Assembly: GCA_030704615.1 (NCBI GenBank)
Contig: CM060734.1
Location: 56,934,042 to 56,998,041, forward strand
Origin: Takakia lepidozioides
Taxonomy: Eukaryota > Streptophyta > Takakiopsida > Takakiales > Takakiaceae
DNA: 64,000 nucleotides
Reading direction: 5' to 3'
The notes below the pieces were generated by a model. The model did no database searches, was not told the DNA's origin, and saw nothing but the letters and a program-made list of their open reading frames with translations. Shown here piece by piece: positions 10,897 to 22,393 of this stretch. The position numbers and the translations under genes are program-made. Each line of letters begins with the position of its first letter. Within the stretch, counting starts at the first letter, position 1.

Positions 10897-12431
10897 TATA
10901 CTTGGTAAACAAACCTCTGATAAGCGGAAGAATAGCAAGATGGTTGATAATCTTACACGAATTTGAGTTTGAGGTTGTTTACAAGCCTGGGAGGCTGCAT
11001 CTTGTGGCGGACCACTTGTCACGGTTATCAACAGGTGAACCAGCCACAGGAGTAGATGATCAATTACCAGATGCGAGCTTATTTGCCGTGGAGGTGCAGG
11101 GAAGTGCAGATGATTGGTTAGATTGGCAATGGCCAATCAGATACTATCTTACTCATGGTCAATGTCCACCAAGTTATGGGAAGGAGCAGAGAAAGAGAAT
11201 TGCTATCAAGGCTTTACCTTACACTATGGTAGGAAGCAGAATGTATAAGCTAGGACCAGATGGAGTGCTGAAGCGATGCTTATACCACCATGAAGTTGAT
11301 AAAGTTTTGGAAGAAGTTCATAAAGGAGTGGCAGGGGGCCATTTTGGAGAAGAGACTACCAGTAGGAAGATACTACTTGCCGGTTACTGGTGGCCTACCT
11401 TGTTCAAAGATGTGCACAAGTATTGTAAAACTTGTGATGAGTGTCAGAGGCTAGGACCATTGCAGAGGTCTGGAAAGATGGCTTTGCATCCTACAATGCC
11501 TACTGAACCATTTCAGAAATGGGGACTGGACTTTGTTGGACCAATAAACCCACCAGCCAAGAATACACAGAACAAGTATATAATCACAGCTACTGATTAT
11601 ACTACGAAGTGGGTGGAAGCTAAAGCTCTGAGGGACAACACAGCTAAGTCCACAGCCAGGTTCTGTATGAGAACATACTTACACGGTTTGGCTGTCCCTG
11701 GAATTTATCAGTGATCAGGGAAGTCACTTCATCAATGAGACCATAGAACTCTTGACTAAGGAGTTCATGATTGTGCATAGGAAAAGTACAACCTATTACC
11801 CACAAGGTAATGGACAGGCAGAGGCTACCAACAAAATACTATGTACCATCTTGGCTAAAATAGTCAATGCAAAAGAACAGACTGGGATACAAAGCTACTG
11901 ACAGCTTTGTGGTCATACAGGACTTCATATAAAGTCACCACTAAGTATACACCATTCCAATTAGTTTATGGTATGGAAGCTTTACTTCCAGTGGAGTTTT
12001 TATTACCTACTATGAGAACTGAATGGGGAAGAAGAATGGAATTGGAAGATTCAATTAAGGTCAGGAAACATGAATTATACCATATGGAGGAAGTACGAGC
12101 TGATGCAGCTGACAACATGACGAGAATACAGATGAAAAGGAAGGATCAGTTTGATGAAGGGAAGTTGAAGACTTTCAAAACAGGAGATTTGGTTTTGTGG
12201 TTACAGAAGAAGGGAAAGATTAAGGCTTCTAAGCTTAAATCGCCATGGAAGGGACCTTATGTCATACAAAAGATGTATGATAACAACACGGCCATGTTAC
12301 AAACCATTAACAAAGAAATGCTGGGCAGGGTCAATGCCAACAAGTTGAAAGGATACAGTGGTATCCATGACAAGCCATTGAGGCACGATTTGCATATAGA
12401 ACCACAGGAGCAATACAGGCTGTTCCAGTAA
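10893..12431 (+). pseudogene. Element T end of RNase H and integrase (two frame breaks)
   Basis: The first segment (10893-11714) begins in the RNase H tail. It then shows the integrase HHCC zinc region (H...H near [15 protein letters not shown], then [11 protein letters not shown]) and the first core aspartate in [12 protein letters not shown]. The second (ISDQGSHF) and the glutamate region (YYPQGNGQAEA) continue in another frame from about 11700. A further shift near 11875 leads into 11907-12431 (WSYRTSYKVTTKYTPFQLVYG and a C-terminal GPY-like DLVLW...PWKGPYVI). No chromodomain follows, as expected for the Tat/Athila branch. The two breaks make this copy's integrase non-functional unless they are sequencing errors. 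Confidence 0.85.
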
Positions 12432-13194
12432 CACCAACGGAGCATAGAATACTTGTCGTTAAACCGGTGAGGAGCGGAAAACACAGATGTTTAAATAGCT
12501 ATCACAGCCCAACACAGGGTCACACAGCCTATCACAGCCCAACACAGGGTCACACAGCCTATCACAGCCCAACACAGGGTCACACAGCCCATCACAGCCC
12601 AACACAGGGTCACACAGCCTATCACAGCCCAGCACAGTGTCACACAGTCGCGCACAGCCTAGCACAGGGCGGCACAGCCTGTCACAGCCTCACACAGCCA
12701 ATCAGAATTACACAGTCCATAGGATTAGTGACAGGTGGACGAAAGATAACATCAGGGAAATGGCCGGCGGAAGAAAGGGCGGAAGTCAGTTTAAAAGTGG
12801 ACGCGTGGAAGTCAGGCCGTGACGCACAGCTGAGAAGGAGCTGCAAGAACAAGTGTCATCAAGAAAAAGGACAGGAGTGGCCGTCAAAGTACCTACCTAC
12901 TACGTCAAAGAGGATGGATGGCGGGCCCATTAATGCATACGGAAAAAGGGTAACGGAACATACGGCGAGTACAGAAAAACGAATTTCTTGTCACGTGTGT
13001 TATCCTAGTGGACAGGCCAGCAGGGAAAATCCACTAAAGAAAATTAATTCTAAAATCCAGTCACAGCGGTTACAGCCAATCATGAAGCAGGAGCAACTTC
13101 AAGAAAGTGAAAGGTTCTGAGCGCAAGAGTCGGCGTCGTTCCAAGTAACGGGCGTCTCGACGGGACAGACAATCAATGCGATAGTTTTGAAGCT
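12432..13194 (+). other. Element T inter-ORF region with CACAG tandem repeats
   Basis: This is a non-coding stretch between integrase and the extra 3' frames. From about 12501 to 12650 a 30-bp unit of form ATCACAGCCC-AACACAGGGT-CACACAGCCT is repeated five times. Degenerate CACAGCC words continue to about 12720. The same word makes up the arrays inside the LTRs. The remainder (12720-13194) shows no convincing gene. Confidence 0.8.
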
Positions 13195-16100
13195 ATGAGG
13201 GAACTAGCAGATTATACGCTCGCGATACTACTCACGCAGTGGCGAGGAAACAGAACAACAGAGAGTAACTTTTCTCTTGATCAATGCTTGCAAGCCCCGC
13301 AGGTTTACAGGACACTACCCATAGCATTTTGTGGCAATCATACGTTTGTGCTTTGTGCTCTGCAGGCATTACTTCAGTTGTTACAGCCACAGCCTTACGG
13401 TTTCTCTAAAATGAAGAGAGTAAGAGGGATGGAGGACATCAAGGTGAAAAGCACCACAATCCTGCAGAAACAGACGATTGCGACGCCATACGCGGTGAAG
13501 TTACTGAAGGAACTGCGATTACAAGGATTGCAAAACAAGGATTGGACATTGCACCATCGGAAGTACATGTTAGAATTCTTGCAGAACTTTGACCCAAAGA
13601 CAGGAGCCACAATGGTGAAGGGAGTTGAATTAGAACTTACTCCCTTATACCTACAGCAACTGTTTTCATTGCCAGCAGGTCAGGTTCATGTGGACGAGCA
13701 CAGGGCTAGATTGCAGATGAAAGATTTGTTTGAAGAAGGGAGTTTCTTTAAAACTCAAGGCTATGCTTGTACCAAAGCGGTGTACCCAGGGCTCAGGGAG
13801 GTAGGCCAGATATTGAACGTTCTGTTTGCCATGAAACAGAACCAGCAGTATTTGAGCAGATCCTTCACAGAGGAAATACTCAAAGGCCTGAGAGGAGAAG
13901 AGGTAGCATGGGAGAACATCATGTACAACGGACTGGTAGAGGAGATGAAAAGATTGCAGGGAACTGCCGCTAAATCTCCTATCATAGTATCTGGGCCAGT
14001 CATTGCACAAATCATCCTAGACTCATGCGTACTTGATGCGAGAGAAAGGAAGGAAATGGGAGTGTTTGAAATAACAACCACTACCATAGAAGAGCAAGGT
14101 TCTTCACAGGGTGAAGGGGGATTGGCAGAGCATCAACAGCCCAAAAGACAGAGGAAAGGGATCACGTTGGAAGCCGAACCATTGGCTACAAGGCAGCAGG
14201 AGGAAGAAGTTACTCAAGCTCTTGTGCAGGAGAGGGTACAGCAGCACAGAGATCAAGGGTTACAAACAGCACAACCTGTGGAGAGGGAACAGGAAGTCAA
14301 TTCAGTATCACAGCCATCACAGCCAGGTGAACGGCTTGCCAAAGAGTTACCACAAGTGGTCCATGCGGTTCCTCCACAAATAATAGATTTGGAAACAGAA
14401 GGGTTAGATATTCCAACTACAGAGCAAGTGGTGGCAGAGATTGAGAGAGGTGATCTTCTCTATGAAGACTCTAGTTTGCTCAGAGAGAGAGTGGAGCCAG
14501 AGGTCCAAAATCTGTCCAGTGAACTTCCTGATGTGCAGGTAATACCCCCACCAGCGCCACAAGTTCCAGAAGAGGAACATCAGGACACAGCAGCATCTGG
14601 GAGAAATGAGGAAATTGAGAAGGAGGATCTGGTGGAGCAGTGGCCTGAGTGGTTTGTGAGGCATCATCCTATGGATGAGGGGGGTGAACAGCAGCATGTT
14701 AACCATGATGGGCCTCAGCAGGCTATGCTGATGAACTCCATAAGCCGAACCCTCAATTTGTTGGGAACTTACATGAAGTCACATGTTCCAGTGACTCAGT
14801 TGGAAGTTCTGAAGGAGGAACTCAGAAAAGAGTTCGAAAATCGGTTGGCAACCGAGTGTGTTAACAAAGTTGAGATGGAAGTGCATCTGCAGTTGCAACA
14901 GGAGTTGAGGGAAACAAAGAATGCTCTGCAATTTGCTAAGCAGCAACTGATTGAGGGGGGTCTGGAGCAAGACCATCTGCAGGAGATACACAAGCAGCAA
15001 TTATTCCAATTGCAGAACAAGCATGAGGATGAGATGCAAGGACTAAAGGAACAACAGCAGAGTTGGAGGTAGTACATCAAAGGATGACGGTGCAATGTGC
15101 CACCCTCACAAATGTTCTAGAGCAAGCCACAACAGAAGCCAACCAGCAGAGGGAGCGATGTGTAAGGGCAGAAACGGAGGTAGTGGAGCAAGCCAAATTC
15201 ATTGTGGACCTCAAAGATACAATATGTCACAATGAGGGTGCTTTACAGCAATACAAACAGGTTGAGGCTAACCAGGAGAAGTACATTGTGGAGTTACAAC
15301 AGACCTTATGTCGAATAGGAATCAACTCTCTGTAGCTAACAAGGCAGCGAGGGAAGCCAATAATCTGGCTGCAGCTTATGCCAATTTAGTTGAACCTCAT
15401 GAGAAGCGCATGCAAGGATTGCAACAGCAGTTAGATGCCTACAGACTCAAGGAGGAGCAGAGTCTCAGAGATGTTACACAGGACAGAGTGGATGACCAAC
15501 TTTTAAAAGTATGGTTAGCACAAGGGCCAGTGGAAGGGAAAGCACCGAGAAAGCTCACCCAGGGGGAGATGAATGACCTGAGGCTGCAAGTGCAGAATAT
15601 TGCCACCACTACTATAGACAATGTCTATAGTAGAATAGGAGAGCTCCAAGAGGATGTGGATACACTGCAGACTCAAGTGGAGGACTTGAGTTCAAACATA
15701 GACCAAAGGCTCATGATTCCTAAAGAACATCTCATGGAGGCGTATTTGAGGGCCAGAACTCTAGTTTTCCAGGCTTTTTCGCAAGAAGTGCAGGGGATGC
15801 CAGTGGTGGAAACACCAATAGAACCAGTTTCACAGCAGGTGGCTGTACAGGTTACTGAATCTCCTATGACAGCAGTTGCACGGCCTGAGGTATGGGGAAA
15901 TGCTGCTTTCAACCCACCCAAGACTCATGCTGCACGGGAATACAACCGAGCAATGATCATGCCCTTCAATGAAATTCCAGATAGCTTGGATTTGGCTTGG
16001 AATCAATTTGGTCCTCCACAATCCTTTCCACACTACTACCAAATAATGCGCATTTGGTTGCCAGTGGCCACTCGGACTAAGATTCTGGCAATGAATCAGC

Positions 16101-16966
16101 TCATTGAGGATCATCATTTTTCAAGGTACTGGTCTGAGGCAGGCACCATGTTGAAGGAGTTAATAGCTTTCCAGGTTGTTCATGGGCACATTCACACCAA
16201 AACAAAGGAAGTAGCGAGTTTGGTCATGGGCTGTGGAATTTATTATACTGCTTGTTTCATTGCACGTTACCACATTGAGCAGCAGAAGATGCAGTCCAGA
16301 TTTCTGACTTATTCCACTACAGATCATTGGACCTTACCTGTGGTGCCGCATCATACGTATTTATATGATGTGAAAATCATGTTACAGAGGGATTCACAAC
16401 TCCGTTCATGGTTTAACATGGCCTGGAACAACTTGAGCAACGAAAAACGGCATATTGACGACATTTTTAATAAGGAGCAGACAGCTTGGCAATACCTATA
16501 CTGCTCCAAAGTTACTGGCACACCTCTCACCTATACTGAGAAGGAATTGTTGAAGTTCAATAAACTTGCTTTCAACAGGTTACACAACGTTGTGAAGCTT
16601 AAGGTTCCTGACATGGTGGGGCCACACTGTATGCCAATTTTCATTCCAGAGAAACCAAGAAAGGCAAGAAAACCAAAAAACTGCAGGACTGAAACAGATT
16701 CGGACACAACAGCTGAATCTTCAGAACAAACTCTTGACATATGGGAGGAATATGATCAAGCACTGCACGACAAGAAACGACGAGGATCTCCCACACCAGA
16801 GCCATTACAGCCGGTTCAGTCAAAGGGCAACAAATCAGGTTCAAGTACAGCTCAAGCATCTCCAGCAAGCAGTCATAGAACTCGGGCACGTACAGAGAGC
16901 CCTCCAAGGCACTCTCACAAACAGACAGGACCACGTTCACAAAGATTTACTGATCCTAAGCAGTAA
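13195..16966 (+). pseudogene. Element T extra 3' open reading frame(s), coiled-coil protein of unknown function
   Basis: Three frames (13195-15072, 15063-15335, 15308-16966) overlap end to end and look like one protein of about 1,250 residues split by two small frame changes. Residues 1-330 appear globular. About 330-520 is acidic and Pro/Gln-rich. The next 230 or so are strongly heptad-like (for example LQLQQELRETKNALQFAKQQ), and this character continues straight across both breaks. The C-terminal part is globular with Trp/His-rich stretches, then a basic, Ser/Pro-rich tail. No domain was recognised. Extra frames between integrase and the 3' LTR occur in Tat and Athila relatives, where the Athila one is called env-like. 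No signal peptide or membrane segment is evident here, so an envelope role is not supported. Confidence 0.65.
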
Positions 16967-16985
16967 ACCGTGAGGACACGGCTTT

Positions 16986-17004
16986 TTGAGAGGGGAATGG
17001 GTAA
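16986..17004 (+). other. Polypurine tract of element T
   Basis: A purine-rich run (GAGAGGGGAATGGGTAA) directly abuts the 3' LTR start TGTTAGG. It is the expected primer for plus-strand DNA synthesis. Confidence 0.8.
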
Positions 17005-17835
17005 TGTTAGGAGGCAGTCTGGGACTTAGGCATTTTTATGGGTTCTGTGGAGTCTGGGACTTAGACACTTCTATGGGTTCTGAGGGGTACCCTTAATTTT
17101 TTAAGACAGCCTGTCACAGCCAGTCACAGCCATACACAGCCCGTCACAGCCAGTCACAGCCCGTCACAGCCATACACAGCCAGTCACAGCCCGACACAGC
17201 CCGATACAGCCGTCACAGTCTGACACAGTCGTAGGGAACGGTTATCATGACAGGGAACGACTGTGGGGAACAAACATCTGCCGGGGAACATGTAATTCAC
17301 GGAGGACGGTTAGTGAAGGAAAACGGTTAGAACAGCGGGTAAGGGGATAAAGCGGGCAGCGGAGACGGGAAGGGGGACTTTTTGGGACGGAGATCACTCC
17401 TGGGAGAGGACTGAGATCGGAGGAAAGGAAGCTGGCGAGGAGGAAGGAGATACTATAGGACAGAGTTAGTACGAGATGTAGGATTACTTAGAGGGATAGA
17501 TTCGAGAAGTTAGGACATCAGCATATATCCGATTATGATTAATCTGATTCTCATCCGATACAAACACCTTGTGTTGAGAGACTTGAGTGAAGCTGTGTAT
17601 GAATGAAATCAGGGGGCCCAAAGAAGCAATCTGACGCTTAAAAAGATACGTGGTCAAGATAAACAGGGAATATAAACTGATAAGGAATATAATTGGAAAC
17701 CCAACAATGATTCACTAGCTGCATGTCATGACTGATTGTTTCACGCGGGCTGAATGCTTAGAGATATCCAACTCTTCTATCTTGGAGTTTCCCCCTCGGA
17801 TAGCGAAGGGATGGGTGAGTAAAAGCTGCGTGACA
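17005..17835 (+). repeat. 3' LTR of element T
   Basis: This 831-bp copy of the 5011-5868 LTR has the same TG...CA ends. It lacks 27 bp within the CACAG array and differs at about eight other bases by eye. It is followed by the right copy of the GGAGC target duplication. Confidence 0.95.
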
Positions 17836-17840
17836 GGAGC
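17836..17840. other. Target-site duplication GGAGC, right copy (element T)
   Basis: This matches 5006-5010. Removing 5011-17840 would rejoin the two halves of element A's protease gene at this point. Confidence 0.95.
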
Positions 17841-18519
17841 CCCAGCTTTTGTGCTGTTGCTGGTGTCATGAAAGAGTGCGACGCTCCTGTGTCCACCAAC
17901 AACGACACGTTAGTTCCGAAAATTATCCCATCCACGAACAATAACTGACTTCCTTTACGTAGGGCGCTAGTTTCCTGATACAACTCACAAGAGTAGTTGC
18001 CTACCTTGTAAGTCTTGGCGACCACCGCTTCCACCAAGCGGCTGATGGACTCTTCCGACAGCTCTGTGGTCGCCCGAGTCAAGTTCAATTGTCGGGGCTT
18101 TGCGCACTTCTTAGCCATGTGCTCGGGCTCCCCTCAATTAAAGCACACTCCATCGAAGGTCGTCTTTTGTCCGCCATAAGGCGTCGCACCTGATTTTCCT
18201 TTCGGAGCACCGGGTGTCGTCTTGGCGTGTGAAGGCCCTCCCTTCGATTTCCACGTGCCATTGTCGCCGCGTGGCCTATCCCACTTCTTTTCCGATCGAA
18301 AGGAGTCACCCTCCGCCGGGTCTTCTTGTGGTTCAGCTCCGTACGGCCTTGTCTTTCGCCCCTAGGGACATCCGAAAAGCATTCAGCCTTCTCAATTGCC
18401 TCGTTCAAAGTCTTAGGTGGCTTCTCCTCCAACTTCCGCCTGGCCCATGGGGCCTGTCCCGCCACAAAGTTGAAGACCATTTCTGGTTCTGCCATGTCCG
18501 CGACTTCCAGCAACAGCAC
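17841..18519 (-). pseudogene. Element A Gag nucleocapsid and protease N-terminal half
   Basis: On the minus strand a Gag C-terminal region ([20 protein letters not shown], then a basic stretch) leads to one zinc knuckle and then the protease active site [11 protein letters not shown] (about 17868-17898). In the knuckle the second cysteine codon has become TGA (plus-strand 'tca' at about 18134-18136): the protein reads CFN-stop-GEPEHMAKKC, where the sister copy near 58.06 kb reads [15 protein letters not shown] frame change near 18300 separates the basic stretch from the capsid. The protease is cut at its downstream side by element T. Confidence 0.85.
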
Positions 18520-19156
18520 ATTGAAAGCCTGAACATATCCCCGAATTCATTTGTTTGCTTCAAATTCATCATCTTGTCCCGGGCGAGCCAAGACGCGTTG
18601 AGGGGCACAAACTGTCTCTTCATCAGTTCCTTGAACTCACTCCAGTTCAAGGTTTCCGGGTTTGGACCTCGGTCGTGAAGGCGTTTCTGCCACCATTGTT
18701 GAGCATAGCCCCTTAAATAGGTGGGAGCCACTTCCACCCGATCCTCGTCACTCAACTTGGCCGCCCGGAAGTACTGCTCTAGCTCCAAGAGCCAGGTGTT
18801 GAGTGCCTTCTGATTTCGGACGCCCTCGAAGGTGCCGGGTTCCTTAGGCTTCACCTTAAACTTTGCCTTAGTGGAAGTGGCATTAGCCGCCTTCAACACG
18901 TCTTTCAACGTCCCGCCAAACTGCGCCAACAACCATTCCCAAAAGGCTGCTGGCATGGGAGGCATGGTCTGTCGGAGCTCTTAGGGATTCCTCGGGCTCC
19001 AACTCCTCAGATTCCTCCCGTTCTTGAGCGGCCTCGCTTTCAAAAGCATGCATCGCTTCCTCAAATGGCCGCTTCGGTGACACGTCGCCCCCATCGGGCT
19101 CACCAGGATAATCATCTTTCAGGCCGTTCCGCTTTTGCTTTGGCTTGCCCGACCCC
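18405..19156 (-). pseudogene. Element A Gag capsid and N-terminus
   Basis: The capsid-type Gag domain contains [31 protein letters not shown] and [16 protein letters not shown]. Upstream, from an ATG near 19156, the minus strand encodes MGSGKPKQKRNGLKDDYPGE and an acidic Glu-rich segment before the capsid. A frame change near 18960 separates the two. This N-terminus is the part replaced by B-type gag in the chimeric copy at 56148-59896. Confidence 0.75.
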
Positions 19157-19199
19157 ATGATGAGGCCAAACCCAAGGACGATCGCGTACTGAACTCTAA

Positions 19200-19211
19200 G
19201 CTGTGATACCA
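19200..19211 (-). other. Primer-binding site of element A (initiator tRNA-Met type)
   Basis: Two bases inside the LTR the minus strand reads TGGTATCACAGC. This is one base different from the common plant initiator-methionine primer site TGGTATCAGAGC and correctly placed between the 5' LTR and gag. Confidence 0.85.
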
Positions 19212-19213
19212 AG

Positions 19214-19938
19214 TGTCGCGCACCTCACTTTGGTAAGTTCCCCTTCAAGTCATAGTTACTCGCTTTGATGCGCGCGCCTAACTTCCAACCTGGCCGCCGG
19301 GCCAACTTGGAGCTTCGGCTGCTCACCGGGACATAACGGTCCCCTTTTACTCTTCCACCAGACCCTCCACCAATTTGGGCCTAGTGGAAATTCCCTTTGG
19401 TACATGGCAGTCCGGAATAGCTCCCCACTCCTTGGTCGCTTTCTGGCTCGCTCGCTTACTCACTAGTTTTTTGTCACCAACGGGCTTGCACCATTCTCGG
19501 GGTTACTACTCCCTATATATACTTCTGTGACTGTCCGCGGGGTTTTCACAAACAACCATGCCATTTTATGGCGAACCACCACGAAGACCCTCGATTCCCG
19601 GTTATGAGTCGCGGTAAGTCTTGGCCCACCCACCACGGCCCCATTGGACCATGATGAGTCCCAAGACTCCCCACGACTCCCACCACAAGGTCTCCGCCCC
19701 ATGGTGAGTCCTATGCCACCCCCACTAAGTCCCACTAAGCTACCACCACCTCTTGTGGAGCCACCCCCACCGCAACCTGGTGTGCGGGCTCCACCTAGTG
19801 GGCGCCTCCGCCTCCTTGAGTGCCTTGGGCACTCAAGGGTGCTTCAGCCCCCCGAACCTATCGCTGCCACTGCCCCCACCACCAGGGCAGCCCCTCCTGC
19901 GTCCCGACCCCTTGCCCTCAAGGCAAAGGGCCGTGACA
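19214..19938 (-). repeat. 5' LTR of element A
   Basis: This 725-bp copy begins TGTCGCG and ends CGTGACA on the plus strand. It is followed by CGTTG (19939-19943), the partner of 539-543. It is the full-length reference for the shortened LTR at 544-915 and the expanded one at 52874-53691. A 'tatatatac' run near 19513 could be a TATA box on either strand. Confidence 0.85.
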
Positions 19939-19943
19939 CGTTG
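19939..19943. other. Target-site duplication CGTTG, right copy (element A)
   Basis: CGTTG matches 539-543 at the other end of element A. It shows that the B0 gag pieces on either side were contiguous before A arrived. Confidence 0.9.
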
Positions 19944-21012
19944 AGATAGTGGCTGCCTAGGAGCACCACTACCCCGTGGTGCCCTCCTTAGCAAATCCCA
20001 CCATGACCACTCGTTCCTCCACCATGTTGAGCTCTATTTGCTCTGCCAGCAAAAACACATTTGCTAAGATGGGTTGGGCCGCTTGTAGGAGAGTTGCATC
20101 CCGCACCCTTCTCCTCAGCTCCTTGTCCAATATCCCGTACCAGACTTGGACTGCCTGAGCTTCCGTAACCCCTTGGGTTACATTTATCAAGCGCCTCATG
20201 CGGGTGAAAACCTCCCTCAAGCTCTGAGTAGGCTTCCTCTGGAACTCTTGCAAGATCCTCAACTTCTCTGTCCTCACCCCTTGGTAGTTCCTTCTCAACT
20301 CTTCGTAGAACTCCACAACAGGGTTGAAGGCAGGCACTGCCACTGGTGCTGGTGCAGCAGTAGCTTGGGTGGATGTCGTAGTTGCTGTACCACTAGTCCC
20401 ACTACTGCTCGTGGAAGCTGCTGTTGTAGCTGCTGCTGCTGGTGTAGCTGCCGGTGTGGCTGCTGCCCTTGTGCCTCTAGTGCCTCTAGTGATGGAGACA
20501 TAGTCAGGTGACCAGTACATCCTCCATTCCTCGATCTCAATATCGTGCCCCCGCCTAAACTCATGGTAATCATCCATGGGCAGCCCCTCAAGGTGCTGAA
20601 ACAGCCCCTTCCATGCCATGAAAGGCGTAAACAGTTGTGGATTGCGCATTTGCTGCAAGTCACACCAACTATCAAACTCTTGGATAAAATCATCCAACTC
20701 AATGGTGCCCACCGCCCCAGAGTACCTACGTGGCCCCTTGGTGGCTCCATACATCTCTTCCATTGTGTCCCACAATAATGGCTAGGAAACAACTTGCACC
20801 GCCGGTGTGAGTCCTTCTGATTCACAATCCGAATCAGAACCTTCCGTAGAAGATACAGGAGGTGAAGGTGGCCTAAACCGCACACCTCGTTTTGTATACC
20901 CGCTAGTATTGCTAGTGCTCGTACCGGCACTTTCCCCAGCAACTAGTGGCACCTCCGTGTTGACAAACTGACACTCAACCAGTCCTGAACATGTCTCTAA
21001 CCCCCTCTCCAC
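19944..21012 (-). pseudogene. Element B0 gag, capsid half
   Basis: A minus-strand frame of 268 codons (20775-19969) encodes a Gag capsid-type protein: MEEMYGATKGPRRYSGAVGT near the start, [20 protein letters not shown], an Ala/Thr-rich linker, then [21 protein letters not shown] and LREVFTRMRRLINVTQGVTE. The upstream frame to 21012 supplies an N-terminal Pro/Ser-rich segment after a frame change. It is clearly related to the gag at 28310-30010 but more diverged from it than the chimeric copy's gag is. Its C-terminal knuckles are at 1-543, beyond the inserted element A. Confidence 0.85.
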
Positions 21013-22393
21013 AAGGTATCCGGGTAGAGAACCTGATGCGGCTTATGGTTGGAATACTAGGTTCCTAACATAGCCTGCACCTGCACCTGCATCCACCGCA
21101 GACACTCCTATGGTCTGACTGGTCATCAACCCAGCCTCACCATCGACAGCATGCTCTAGGGTGGGATCGGCGATCAAGCCCGAGTCCACCACCTATAAAA
21201 TCAAGCGCCCACACAAAACTAGCATGACGATCAAGCATGCAGGTATGGAGGGGATCCAAACACAAGAGTGAAAACAACAACTCCCCCACACCAAAAATCT
21301 CTCCACAGTGTCGCTCCTGCAACCCAGCCCAAACCCGGACTGACTCTTGCCTCTACCTACGGAAAGGTCTCGGCCTACAGAGAAGGTGGAAAGCTACGAG
21401 GAAGAAAAACTAAAGCAATGCCTATACCCAGCACGCTCTCATCCCAACACCTTTTTTTTTCCTCTCTTCTCTCACTTGCATGACCTTGAGAGCATCCTGT
21501 AGACACTCCTCAAACCGCCCTCCACGAGCTCATGAAACTCGGCCTCCAAGGCCCCGTGCAAGCCTCCACAGGGTCCGCCAGTGCCTCCACTTGTCCACCA
21601 GTCATTCCTCAGAATGGAACCACCTCAGGAAACCACGCCGTTCACTGAAGGTTCAAAAATGGAGCAAATAGAGGTACATATAGGCCCCAACAACATTCTG
21701 TTCAAAGGAATTACCTGCAGGCTAGTCTCCCCATAGTTAAGAACTGGGCTGAAAACCAGAAAAGATTACCTGCAAGGGAGTAATCCCCTTTGTTAGAACA
21801 CAACAGGGAGGCAATTCCGACTTTTCTGCCGGATCAGCTAGCTCAAAACCGTTGTTCTTCAGAGCCCAGCCTCCCCATCAAGGTCCCACGAAACGAGTGA
21901 ATTTTTTTTTTAATTTGTTTTTTTCACTCTGCCTGTTCGCGGCCTTTCGTGGCTCCAACCGCCACTACTCCTCACGGCCCGCCCTAGGCACTCGTTGGCC
22001 ACGGGCTGCCCAGTGATACCCCGTGACACCACTCCCACGAGCCTTCACGGCCCGCCATCCCCACGATCTGGTCACCGTGCCCACCCGTTGTGTCCGCACC
22101 ACCTTCCAACGGTCAACGGTCACGGTCAACCATCACGACCTGGGCTCGTGGTATCTCGTGATACCGCCCCAACGGCCCATCACGACCACTATTCCCTACG
22201 TTCCCTGGAACTCCCAACGAGTTCTCATGCGTTCCCGGGCATTCCAACGTGTTCCCGAGCTCTTCCCGAGCTGGGGTTTGCTCCGGCACCTACTGCCGCC
22301 GAGCTATGGCTTCTGCGGAGCCATCAGCCCCGTTGCCCTACACTCCTGAGCTCTCACGGCCCACTAGAAGTGCCCCCAACTCAACAAGCAAGC
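21013..22393 (-). other. B0 5' leader region, no gene seen
   Basis: About 21170-21480 is related to the leader stretches at 30190-30540 and 60125-60540. It shares the words 'catgcaggt', 'ggggatccaaacacaag' and 'ccccacaccaaaa'. The rest is C-rich, with many CACG/CAACGG words around 21940-22200. No reading frame looks coding. Confidence 0.5.

Noticed and set aside
12501-12650. Regular 30-bp array as a CRISPR
   Set aside because: The units are contiguous with no unique spacers, inside a eukaryotic retrotransposon.
12459-12665. Minus-strand frame with a repeated LGCDRLCDPV peptide
   Set aside because: It is only the translation of the 30-bp CACAG array (30 bp = 10 codons) and has no independent coding support.
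13195-16966. Extra ORF of element T as an envelope gene
   Set aside because: No signal peptide, transmembrane segment or cleavage-site pattern was seen. Long coiled coils and acidic linkers dominate.
19944-20775. B0 gag as a separate standalone gene
   Set aside because: Its missing knuckle half is found at 1-543 and the CGTTG duplication shows that both pieces belong to one interrupted gag.
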